From contig NZ_DAMBYD010000002.1 of NCBI RefSeq assembly GCF_032051575.1, forward strand, positions 124,001 to 188,000: a DNA stretch of 64,000 nucleotides, read 5' to 3'. Origin of the DNA: Aminipila sp032051575. Lineage in GTDB: Bacteria > Bacillota > Clostridia > Peptostreptococcales > Anaerovoracaceae. The position numbers and the translations under genes were made by a program. Position 1 is the first letter of the stretch. Each line of letters starts with the position of its first letter. The notes beneath the pieces were generated by a model. The model ran no database searches. It saw nothing but the letters and a program-made list of their open reading frames with translations, and had not been told where the DNA came from. Of this stretch, positions 7,611 to 15,046 are shown in pieces.

Positions 7611-8759
7611 ATGAAGGAATTTAGTATTAGCACAAATGTATTTTTTGGGGAAGGCTCTTTAGACAGACTGAACCAGATAATAGATAAAAAGGTAATGATT
7701 GTATGCGACAGTTTTATGGTAAAGTCAGGAATGGTTGATAAAATAAAGGCTAGACTACAAAACTGTCAGGTTACAATTTTTAGTGATGTTGTGCCTGATC
7801 CACCAGTAGAAATTATTGCTGCTGGTATGATGGCATTGAAAAATTGTGGAGCAGAAGTTATGATTGCCCTTGGAGGAGGCTCGTCAATAGATGCAGCTAA
7901 AGCAATCAGAGATTTTGCAAGAAGACTTCCAGATGTTTGTGTTGAAGTTGAAGAATGCTATGCTATTCCGACTACTAGTGGTACAGGTTCTGAAGTTACA
8001 CAGTTTTCGGTTATAACAAATGCTCAGGAAGGATTGAAATATCCTATGGCGAATAAATCGCTTATTCCTATGGTTGCAATTCTTGATCCAGAGTTAGTTA
8101 CTTCTGTACCTGATTTTATTACAGCAGATACGGGGATGGATGTATTGACTCATGCCATAGAAGCGTATGTTTCTACAGATGCTACGGATTTCTCAGATGC
8201 ACTTGCAGAAAAGGCTATTACATTGGTATTTAGATTTTTACCTGAAGCTTTTAAAGATGGAAATAACTTACTTGCAAGAGAAAAAATGCATAATGCATCG
8301 TGTTTAGCAGGCATGGCATTTAATTCAGCAGGACTAGGCATTACACATAGTTTAGCGCATGCTATAGGGGGGAAACTTCATATTTCTCATGGTAGAAGTA
8401 ATGCAATGATTCTTCCGTGTATAGTAGAATATAATGCTAACTTAGAAGGCAACGGTTACAACAAGGAATTTAGTATTGCTGCAAGAAAATATCAAAGACT
8501 GGCTAAACTGTTAGATTTACCAGCAACTACAGTATATGTAGGTGTTAACAATTTTATTAGACGAATTGTTGAATTACAAAAACAGTTAAAGATACCAGCA
8601 AACCTTAAAGAACAGGGTGCAGATTTGGATTTAGTTAAATCTACACGAGATGACATGTTAGCTGCTGCTATGAATGACATTTGTACAACAACAAATCCAC
8701 GAAAAACATCAACTGAGGATTTATCTAAGCTTCTAGATAAACTTATGGGCGCAAAATAA
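7611..8759 (+). CDS. Iron-containing (type III) alcohol dehydrogenase
   Basis: 382 aa, typical of the Fe-ADH family. The NAD-binding motif is A-L-G-G-G-S-S-I-D-A-A-K-A (about 84-96). The metal ligands fall in the usual D-V-L-T-H-A-I-E-A and H-S-L-A-H-A-I-G-G...H-G segments. The N-terminal FSISTNVFFGEGSL resembles 1-propanol and butanol dehydrogenases. It probably reduces an aldehyde during fermentation; the substrate cannot be read from sequence. ATG 7611 has AGGGAG upstream, and a terminator hairpin follows. It appears monocistronic. Confidence 0.92.
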   Translation: MKEFSISTNVFFGEGSLDRLNQIIDKKVMIVCDSFMVKSGMVDKIKARLQNCQVTIFSDVVPDPPVEIIAAGMMALKNCGAEVMIALGGGSSIDAAKAIRDFARRLPDVCVEVEECYAIPTTSGTGSEVTQFSVITNAQEGLKYPMANKSLIPMVAILDPELVTSVPDFITADTGMDVLTHAIEAYVSTDATDFSDALAEKAITLVFRFLPEAFKDGNNLLAREKMHNASCLAGMAFNSAGLGITHSLAHAIGGKLHISHGRSNAMILPCIVEYNANLEGNGYNKEFSIAARKYQRLAKLLDLPATTVYVGVNNFIRRIVELQKQLKIPANLKEQGADLDLVKSTRDDMLAAAMNDICTTTNPRKTSTEDLSKLLDKLMGAK

Positions 8760-8787
8760 TTACTTAATTGTTGGAATTATAGCAAAT

Positions 8788-8828
8788 AAAGAAATGTTTT
8801 AAAAAATTAGAGCATTTCTTTTTGTGTT
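8788..8828 (+). terminator. Terminator after the alcohol dehydrogenase
   Basis: AAAGAAATG (8788-8796) and CATTTCTTT (8813-8821) form a 9-bp stem followed by TTTGTGTTTTTT. Confidence 0.8.
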
Positions 8829-8903
8829 TTTTGTAGCACTTTTACTTTTTTTGCATCTAGCTTATAGAGGAAATTTTAATGCAAATAAAGGAGAGTAAAA
8901 AAG

Positions 8904-9818
8904 ATGATGAAAACGGTTCTAGTAATAACAAGTTCACAGGATAGCCTTGTTGATTATGTTATTGCTATTTATTCAAAAAAATGTTTCTTCTTCAGGCTGG
9001 ATTTAGATAGAATGAGTGATTATAATTTTCAATTAAATGAATATGGCTGGAGCATAGACAATTATAGGGAGTTCGTCACAGATAGAACAATAGATGCTAT
9101 ATATTATAGAAAACCAGTTTTCCCTAATTTTAGAAAGTATGATGGTCATTTTCAGGATTTGATGAAAAAGGATATAGAAATGCTGATTGGTGGAATCGTA
9201 AATGCTTTTGAGGGAAAATGTTTAAGCAGGCCTCATATACTAGAATGTGCAGAGAACAGGGTATATCAAATGTATTTAGCCAAGAAAATTGGATTTAATA
9301 TGCCAGAAAGTTTAATTACCAATAGCCCTAGATGTATGGATAAATTTTGTGCAGGCAAAAAATGCATTGTAAAACCTTTGTCCATTGGCAAAGGAAGTTT
9401 TTTCAGTCATGAAAGGACAAGCAGAGCAAATGTAAACAACTATCATCCTAGACCTCTAGATGGTTTAGAAATAAGGCCTGCTTACTTTCAACAAGCCATG
9501 GTGAAAGATTATGAGGTAATAGTTAATTTTATTTGTGATAAATCTTATGTAGTACGAATTGATATAGTGAGTAAAAAAAATATAGGGAAAGAAGAAAAGC
9601 ACATAAAATATTCTCATATGGTTTTACCAAAGGAGATAAAGGAGAAGTGCCTGAGTTATATGAAAGCTATGGATCTTCAATTTGGGGCTTTTGATTTTAT
9701 TGTGCAGAATGGGGAATACTATTTTCTAGAAGTTAATCCAAATGCCCAATGGCTGGGCTTAGAAAATGAATTAGGCTGGGATTTGAGTGCTAAAATTATT
9801 GAGTACCTATGTTTATAA
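8904..9818 (+). CDS. Orphan ATP-grasp ligase (MvdD/RimK-like)
   Basis: 304 aa. Residues 1-95 look like the pre-ATP-grasp domain seen in MvdC/MvdD-type peptide ligases, including A-I-Y-Y-R-K-P-x-F-P. The ATP-grasp core follows: K-C-I-V-K-P-L-S-I-G-K-G (phosphate loop), Q-x-x-V-K-D-Y-E-V-x-V, and F-G-A-F-D-F-I...Y-Y-F-L-E-V-N-P-N-A-Q-W (metal-binding Glu and Asn). Such enzymes join carboxylates to amines or hydroxyls, as in graspetide (omega-ester peptide) maturation. No precursor peptide, transporter or partner is adjacent, so the substrate is unknown. ATG 8904 has AAAGGAGAG upstream. Confidence 0.8.
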   Translation: MMKTVLVITSSQDSLVDYVIAIYSKKCFFFRLDLDRMSDYNFQLNEYGWSIDNYREFVTDRTIDAIYYRKPVFPNFRKYDGHFQDLMKKDIEMLIGGIVNAFEGKCLSRPHILECAENRVYQMYLAKKIGFNMPESLITNSPRCMDKFCAGKKCIVKPLSIGKGSFFSHERTSRANVNNYHPRPLDGLEIRPAYFQQAMVKDYEVIVNFICDKSYVVRIDIVSKKNIGKEEKHIKYSHMVLPKEIKEKCLSYMKAMDLQFGAFDFIVQNGEYYFLEVNPNAQWLGLENELGWDLSAKIIEYLCL

Positions 9819-9941
9819 ATTAAACTGTACAAATAAAAAAAACAACCAATATATTAAACTGTGTAAATACAATATACATGTAATCCATTACGAGTATTTG
9901 AAATAACAGATATAATAAACCCATCAAATCCTGGGGGAGTA

Positions 9942-10283
9942 ATGATGGAAAAAAGCAAAATTGATTATAAAGCATTAGGAAATAGAATAAGAAAATGGAG
10001 AAAAGAAAAAAATATTACACAAGAAGAAATGGCTGGGGCTATAGAGAAAACAGTACAGCATATTTCCAATATTGAAAGAGCACATACCAAAGTGAGCCTT
10101 GGAACCCTAACGGATATTGCTAACTTTTTAGATGTCTCATTGAATGATCTGATGTGTGATAGTTTGCGTAACTCAGGAAATGCATACCAATTAGAATATA
10201 ACTTAATGATTAAAGATTGTGATGAAAATCAATATCGTAGGTTAAATAAAACGATAAAGGCATTGATGGACACCTGGGAATAA
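9942..10283 (+). CDS. XRE-family transcriptional regulator
   Basis: 113 aa with an HTH_3 domain at residues 9-65 (GNRIRKWRKEKNITQEEMA...HISNIERAHTKVSLGTL...LNDLM) and a short C-terminal tail. It probably binds DNA as a dimer. GGGGGAG precedes the ATG at 9942; the next codon is also ATG. TATAAT at 9911-9916 is a likely -10. It lies 31 bases upstream of an ECF sigma factor and may control that operon. Confidence 0.85.
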   Translation: MMEKSKIDYKALGNRIRKWRKEKNITQEEMAGAIEKTVQHISNIERAHTKVSLGTLTDIANFLDVSLNDLMCDSLRNSGNAYQLEYNLMIKDCDENQYRRLNKTIKALMDTWE

Positions 10284-10314
10284 GGGAGTCACATATGAGA
10301 AAGCAGCAATAATA

Positions 10315-10875
10315 ATGAATCAGTGTGTACGGGACAAGAATTTTTTTCTTGAAAATATCGCAGTTCATGAGGTAGATGTATATAGTTATTTAGTATCTAT
10401 CACTGATGAACCTCAAGTTTCCGAGGATTTATTACAAAATACTATGGAGAAAGCATGGGGGAACATAGGTCAGCTTAGAGAGCAGTCAAAGGCACGAAGT
10501 TGGCTTTTTTCTATTGCAAAAAATGAAGTAAACCAGTATTATAGGTATCATGAGAACATATACAGTTATATTGAAGACATGGATGGAGATAATGTTTTTC
10601 AATTGAATTATACAAGAGAACGTGCAGATGTTTTGGAAAGTTTGGTTAGAAATTTTGACATGAGTGCAATGAGGGAAGCCTTAAAACGCCTGGATGGAAA
10701 ATATAGAAGGTTAATTGTAATGCACTATTTCCAAGGGATGAATCAAAAGGAAATCGCAGAAATATTAAATCAAAATCACAGTACAGTTCGTGTAAATTTA
10801 GTTAGAGCCCTGAAGAAGGTCAGAAAAATTCGTGAACAGATTGAAAGGGGAGAACTTGATGTCAACATTAAGTAA
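10315..10875 (+). CDS. ECF-type RNA polymerase sigma factor
   Basis: 186 aa. Region 2 is visible as D-L-L-Q-N-T-M-E-K-A-W and S-W-L-F-S-I-A-K-N-E-V-N-Q-Y-Y-R (residues 41-78). Region 4 is visible as L-D-G-K-Y-R-R-L-I-V-M-H-Y and N-Q-K-E-I-A-E-I-L (about 125-155). No region 3, so it is an extracytoplasmic-function sigma factor. Its last 17 bases overlap the start of a membrane protein with an anti-sigma layout. The ribosome binding site before ATG 10315 is poor. Confidence 0.88.
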   Translation: MNQCVRDKNFFLENIAVHEVDVYSYLVSITDEPQVSEDLLQNTMEKAWGNIGQLREQSKARSWLFSIAKNEVNQYYRYHENIYSYIEDMDGDNVFQLNYTRERADVLESLVRNFDMSAMREALKRLDGKYRRLIVMHYFQGMNQKEIAEILNQNHSTVRVNLVRALKKVRKIREQIERGELDVNIK

Positions 10876-11656
10876 AAATAATGATTGGACTGAATTAGAT
10901 GAACAGTTTAAAAATTTAATGCAAAGAATGATGGAAGAGTCTTCTGATTTTTATGACGAACCACAAAAGCAGGTGGACTATTCTTTTTTAGATAATAAAA
11001 CTCCGTTTGACAATGAACAATATCGTGGGGTAAAAGCAAATAGGAATAATGGGATTGCTAGGAAGAGTTTTCATACTTTTGCATCAAGAATTGCGGTCAT
11101 TGTTTTTGGTATACTGATTGCAGGAAGCGGAATTGCTATATGGATAAATTCACAACCAGCTAATGCATTAAAATTCCAGATGGAAAAGAATTTTTATGAA
11201 GTAAAGGATGGAGTGTTTAGCACAGACGAACAAGAGGAGAACGCAGCGGCTGTTGATGAAACTTGTATAACCCGTAAATATAAAAGCATGGAGGATATAG
11301 ATAAAGCAAAAGAGTTTATGCCAGAATTACCAGTGCCGGGGTATATACCGGAGAATTATGTCTTACAAAAATTAACGATTGAGAAAAACTCTAGAGATAT
11401 AATGAATGCCTTGTATAATTTTAAAAGTGGAGATAAAAACTTATATATTAATGTGTTAGAAGGTATTGATGAAACTGGATATGAGACTATGGCAGATGTG
11501 AAAATTGTAAATGATGGGGATAAAAAAATATATGTATGGAAAGAAGCGGAAACTGACAGTTATGGATGCAGTTTTATAGCTAATAAAACGGTGATATATA
11601 TATCAGGAGATATCTTTGAGGACGAAATGCTTGCAGTTGCAAAAAAAATAAGATAG
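10859..11656 (+). CDS. Membrane-anchored anti-sigma-like protein with DUF4367 domain
   Basis: 265 aa from ATG 10859 (AGGGG 8 to 12 bases upstream); the GTG at 10832 gives an implausible extension. About 75 cytoplasmic residues precede one membrane helix (IAVIVFGILIAGSGIAIWI). An extracytoplasmic domain resembling DUF4367 follows (M-P-E-L-P-V-P-G-Y-I-P-E-N-Y, then Y-V-W-K-E...G-C-S-F-I-A-N-K-T-V-I-Y-I-S-G). The overlap with the sigma gene and this topology make it the likely sigma-regulating partner, with an external sensor. I see no zinc-binding anti-sigma motif in the N-terminal part. Confidence 0.75.
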   Translation: MSTLSKNNDWTELDEQFKNLMQRMMEESSDFYDEPQKQVDYSFLDNKTPFDNEQYRGVKANRNNGIARKSFHTFASRIAVIVFGILIAGSGIAIWINSQPANALKFQMEKNFYEVKDGVFSTDEQEENAAAVDETCITRKYKSMEDIDKAKEFMPELPVPGYIPENYVLQKLTIEKNSRDIMNALYNFKSGDKNLYINVLEGIDETGYETMADVKIVNDGDKKIYVWKEAETDSYGCSFIANKTVIYISGDIFEDEMLAVAKKIR

Positions 11657-11663
11657 CGGGACT

Positions 11664-11725
11664 AAAATATGGTTGCTTAATAATGTGGGTTAAATTTACA
11701 ACCACAGAAAAGCAACCATATTTTT
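11664..11725. terminator. Bidirectional terminator between convergent genes
   Basis: AAATATGGTTGCTT pairs with AAGCAACCATATTTTT over a long loop. It ends both the DUF4367 gene and the minus-strand secreted-protein gene. Confidence 0.75.
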
Positions 11726-11731
11726 AAATGG

Positions 11732-12169
11732 CTATCTAGATAAATAGCAATAACTTGTAACTGTTGATTCTACACCATGAACTTCATCAGTTAATTCTAT
11801 TTTAACTCTATAATCTTTGGAAGAGGAAATAGAAAATGTTGCTGTATGTAAAATAGCAGTTTGATCATATACTGTTTTAGTTTTGGCAGATACACCAGAA
11901 ACCTTAGAATAATTGTTGGAACCAAGTGCTGCAGATTGCAAAGTAATTTTGGAAGTTATATAAGGAGTTGTTCCAGAACTAGTGGCTTGAACTGTCGCAG
12001 TGGCCTTTGTTGAAGAATCTGCAGTAAATGTTTTACCAAGTCCAATAATCGTACGTAGTGCTGGAGAGCTATTATCATTAACCCCAGCAAAGGCAACTGC
12101 ATTCATTGAAAATACCAAAGCTAGTACAAGAACGACAGCTGTTAAGATTTTGATTGATTGTTTTTTCAT
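11732..12169 (-). CDS. Small secreted protein of unknown function
   Basis: 145 aa. Residues 1-28 are a classical signal peptide (MKKQSIKILTAVVLVLAL, then ...VAFAG), with cleavage predicted after A-F-A. The mature part is rich in Ser and Thr (SSTKATATVQATSSGTTP) and looks beta-stranded, with no Cys until near the C-terminus and no anchor motif. I do not recognise the family with confidence. AGGAGG precedes the ATG. It is convergent to the sigma/anti-sigma operon and is possibly a target of it, though nothing in the sequence proves this. Confidence 0.75.
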   Translation of the reverse strand: MKKQSIKILTAVVLVLALVFSMNAVAFAGVNDNSSPALRTIIGLGKTFTADSSTKATATVQATSSGTTPYITSKITLQSAALGSNNYSKVSGVSAKTKTVYDQTAILHTATFSISSSKDYRVKIELTDEVHGVESTVTSYCYLSR

Positions 12170-12253
12170 TTTTAATTCCTCCTAAAATACATGTAGTTTG
12201 CAATTACACTTAATTTTGCAAACCATAGAAATACCTTTTCACTAATAAGATGC

Positions 12254-12279
12254 AAAAATGTAGAAAGTGCTACATTTTT
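12254..12279. promoter_or_regulatory. Inverted repeat upstream of the secreted-protein gene
   Basis: AAAAATGTAG and CTACATTTTT form a perfect 10-bp inverted repeat around six bases, about 85 bases before the minus-strand ATG. A T tract follows on the plus strand. It may be an operator or a terminator-like hairpin. Beyond it, 12304-12331 (TTGACA, 16 bases, TTAAAT) is a plausible plus-strand promoter for the PLD-like gene. Confidence 0.5.
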
Positions 12280-12479
12280 TTTTATTTTTTGGCAAAAATC
12301 TATTTGACAATTTTCGACAATTTAGTTAAATAACCATTTCTAGTTACGTTATTTGGGGGCACTTGAGAAGCTCTTTATTGTGTGATTTTTAATTGATTGT
12401 TGTTAGAGTGAATATACAGTAAAAAAACAGAATAAAATGTTAACTAAGGTGGAGGACGTGTAAATGAAGGGGGAACAAG

Positions 12480-13553
12480 ATGTTTGATATACAAGATCCA
12501 AGATATGAAAATGGTCGGCTATTAAATGAAGCTTTGTTAGAGGCATGCGAGAATGCGCTTTATGGCTCAGGTACATATGCCTTTGTCTCGGCAGATGGTA
12601 TAAAACTGCTTATGAAAAATGAAACTTTTGAACAGTTTATAACACAAGGTAGCTATGAACTGATAATTGGCATGGATGAAATCACAAATACAAGAACACT
12701 AGCAGCAATCAAGATGTTTTGCGATCAGTATCCTAATTTAACCGTGAAGGCATTCATACACAATACGAAGGGTTCCACGTACCACCCAAAATATAGTTGG
12801 TTTAGATATAAAAATGGGGGGATGCTTGTATTAGGATCAGGGAATTTAACAGCAAAGGGGTTAAGGAGAAATACAGAGGCTTTTGTAACGCAGCGCGTCA
12901 ATGAAGACGAAATCATTTCAATCGAAAAAAAGTGGGCAGACTGGGTGAATAGTTCTAGGGAATGCATTAAACCATTACAAGATCCAGAAGTTATTCTAAG
13001 AGCAGAGGAAAATATGAATCAGATTATTAAAAATACTAAAATAACTGACTGGAATGAAGAAAATGGGGCGTGGAAGTTTGCCTTAAACAGTGATGTGTTG
13101 ATCACTGAAATAGCGGCAGGACGAGGATACAAGAAAAACAAGCATTATCAATTAGAATTTGATATACATACTGGAAATACATTTTTTGGTACGGAATTCT
13201 ATCCAAAAAGAAATATTATCTTGAGGAAAGTAACGTCACAGGGATTTGTTGGGGATATAGAAACAAGGACTATCAATATAACTCCAAATAAAAAATATCA
13301 GATTGAACTTATACCACATGAAAATGAAGAAAAAATGGCCAAGGGGTTTCCTTTTGCTATTTTTGTAAAATTATCATTACGTACTTTTTTATATACAGTA
13401 ATCGTTCCTGATGACAGAGGTTATAGGCAGGTAAAAAAAGAAATGGAAAGTAAGTGTAGCTTTTTAAATAATTTAATTATGTATCAGTCCAACGTAGAAG
13501 CATTAAGAGATCGGATTAGCTCGCTGGCAATTTTAGAGTACCTTAATAAATAA
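12480..13553 (+). CDS. PLD-family nuclease-like protein
   Basis: 357 aa. Residues 55-145 contain one phospholipase-D/HKD-type active-site region: Y-H-P-K-Y-S-W (His and Lys), then L-G-S-G-N-L-T-A-K-G-L-R-R-N-T-E-A-F. This spacing is typical of the PLDc_2 nuclease branch found in NgoFVII-type restriction enzymes and helicase-associated nucleases. The second half is beta-rich and unassigned. A single HKD copy implies a dimer. GGGGGAAC lies before ATG 12480. The gene stands alone with no methylase nearby, so a restriction role is only a possibility. Confidence 0.7.
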   Translation: MFDIQDPRYENGRLLNEALLEACENALYGSGTYAFVSADGIKLLMKNETFEQFITQGSYELIIGMDEITNTRTLAAIKMFCDQYPNLTVKAFIHNTKGSTYHPKYSWFRYKNGGMLVLGSGNLTAKGLRRNTEAFVTQRVNEDEIISIEKKWADWVNSSRECIKPLQDPEVILRAEENMNQIIKNTKITDWNEENGAWKFALNSDVLITEIAAGRGYKKNKHYQLEFDIHTGNTFFGTEFYPKRNIILRKVTSQGFVGDIETRTINITPNKKYQIELIPHENEEKMAKGFPFAIFVKLSLRTFLYTVIVPDDRGYRQVKKEMESKCSFLNNLIMYQSNVEALRDRISSLAILEYLNK

Positions 13554-13672
13554 ACCTTTATCTCACGTTGGGGACGTATTATAATAAAAAGGGACAATAG
13601 ATTGCAAGGCTATTATCCTAATAAATGTCATAAATATTTTGTTGCAAAAACTATTATAAGAGGAGACTACAA

Positions 13673-14077
13673 ATGAGAAAATCAAGTATCACTGCAATCC
13701 TTGATGCAGATATTCAAAAAGTATGGAACATAGTGACAAATAATGAAAATCATCAGTGGCGAAGTGACTTGTCTGAAATAAAAATAATAGATGATAATCA
13801 TTTTGTAGAATATACAAAAGATGGATTTACTACGGAGTTTACTATTAAAGTCAAAGAACAATACAGAAAATATGAGTTTGATATGGAAAATCAAAATATG
13901 ACTGGGCATTGGGTAGGCCTATTTTCAGAGACAGAAGAAGGAACTACTAAAATTGATTTTGTAGAAGAATTGTATATAAAAAATCCTCTAATGGAAATGC
14001 TATCCTATTTTGTTATGAGCATTAAAAATATACAAGAAAGATATATAGAAGATCTCAGAAATGAATTAAAAAAGTAA
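13673..14077 (+). CDS. SRPBCC-family protein
   Basis: 134 aa with the START/SRPBCC pattern: an early beta strand (S-S-I-T-A-I-L-D-A-D-I-Q-K-V-W-N-I-V-T), then alternating strands and a C-terminal helix (YFVMSIKNIQERYIEDLRNEL). Members bind hydrophobic ligands; the ligand here is unknown. RBS GAGGAG precedes ATG 13673. It is probably monocistronic. Confidence 0.75.
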   Translation: MRKSSITAILDADIQKVWNIVTNNENHQWRSDLSEIKIIDDNHFVEYTKDGFTTEFTIKVKEQYRKYEFDMENQNMTGHWVGLFSETEEGTTKIDFVEELYIKNPLMEMLSYFVMSIKNIQERYIEDLRNELKK

Positions 14078-14228
14078 CCAAAATTGGATAGTTATTTTAT
14101 TTATAAGAATTCTGTACTATGGCATCTACTAAAAAGTAGGTGCTTATTTTATTTAATAGAAAATATGATTTAGATTTTCCTATTAAGGAGAATGCCTCTG
14201 ATATAAAAAATGAAAAACAGTAATAATT

Positions 14229-14243
14229 TATCGATAAACGATA
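14229..14243. promoter_or_regulatory. Operator-like inverted repeat before the DUF2975 promoter
   Basis: TATCGATAAACGATA is an inverted repeat (TATCG/CGATA, 5-base centre) 8 bases upstream of the -35 box. I have an impression of similar sites before other DUF2975/YozG pairs, so the XRE protein at 14793 is the likely ligand. Confidence 0.6.
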
Positions 14244-14251
14244 AAAATATA

Positions 14252-14280
14252 TTGACAAACAAATAAAGCGTGAATATAAT
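14252..14280 (+). promoter_or_regulatory. Perfect consensus sigmaA promoter for DUF2975/XRE
   Basis: TTGACA (14252-14257), 17 bases, TATAAT (14275-14280). Confidence 0.88.
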
Positions 14281-14329
14281 AATGTTAAAATAAAGCTTTA
14301 TTTAGAAAGAAAAGGGAGACTATAGAAAT

Positions 14330-14782
14330 ATGTGGAATTCAAATAAATCACTACAATTGTCTTGTATTTGTACTAGATTAGTCATGGTTTCGGTAGTAGC
14401 ATGCGCCATAGCACTACCGTATTTAATTGATATTTATCTATCGATTGGTCCTTATTATATTAGCGAGATAAATACAAAACCGTTTATGATTATTTTATAT
14501 GTCTGCTGTATCCCGGCACTTACTGCATTATTCAGCTTAGATAGACTTTTAGTGAATATAAAAAAAGAAGAAATTTTTATTAAAAAGAACGTAGCTCATT
14601 TAAGATCCATTTCATGGTGTTGTTTTGGAGTAGCATTACTTGTGGCAATGGCAGGTTATTATTACTTCCTTTTCTATTTTGTTGCAATAGTTGCAGCTTT
14701 TATTGGATTAATTCTCCGTGTAGTTAAAAATGTCATTGATCAGGCTGTTAGTATTAAAGCTGAAAATGACTTTACTATATAG
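14330..14782 (+). CDS. DUF2975 membrane protein
   Basis: 150 aa with four hydrophobic segments (about 15-40, 50-72, 92-112, 114-140). The order and the S-L-D-R-L-L-V-N-I-K-K-E-E-I-F loop are typical of DUF2975. The function of the family is unknown. AAGGGAGA precedes ATG 14330. A YozG-like XRE regulator follows after 10 bases, the usual partner. Confidence 0.82.
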   Translation: MWNSNKSLQLSCICTRLVMVSVVACAIALPYLIDIYLSIGPYYISEINTKPFMIILYVCCIPALTALFSLDRLLVNIKKEEIFIKKNVAHLRSISWCCFGVALLVAMAGYYYFLFYFVAIVAAFIGLILRVVKNVIDQAVSIKAENDFTI

Positions 14783-14792
14783 GGGGTGCAGC

Positions 14793-14999
14793 ATGGCAAT
14801 AATCGTAAATTTAGATGTGATAATGGCTAAACGAAAGATGTCAGCAGGAGAACTTTCAGAGAAAATTGGAATCACACCAGCAAACCTTTCCATATTAAAA
14901 AATAACAAAGCTAAAGCCATACGATTTTCAACACTTGAGGAAATTTGTAAGGCATTAGGATGCCAGCCAGGGGATTTATTGGAATTTGTTGAGGATTAA
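14793..14999 (+). CDS. YozG-like XRE regulator
   Basis: 68 aa, almost entirely an HTH domain: VNLDVIMAKRKMSAGELSEK, then IGITPANLSILKNNKAKAIR and FSTLEEICKALGCQPGDLLEF. This is the HTH_26/YozG subtype. ATG 14793 was chosen because AGGGGG lies 6 to 11 bases upstream; the GTG at 14730 sits inside the preceding gene. Likely autoregulator through the repeat at 14229. Confidence 0.85.
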   Translation: MAIIVNLDVIMAKRKMSAGELSEKIGITPANLSILKNNKAKAIRFSTLEEICKALGCQPGDLLEFVED

Positions 15000-15046
15000 T
15001 AACTTTGCATAACAAAGCATTGGATTAGAGAGTAGGGAGACTAAAA

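Noticed and set aside
8760..8903. Search for a graspetide precursor next to the ATP-grasp gene
   Set aside because: Neither this gap nor 9819-9941 holds a short frame with start signal and repeated core.
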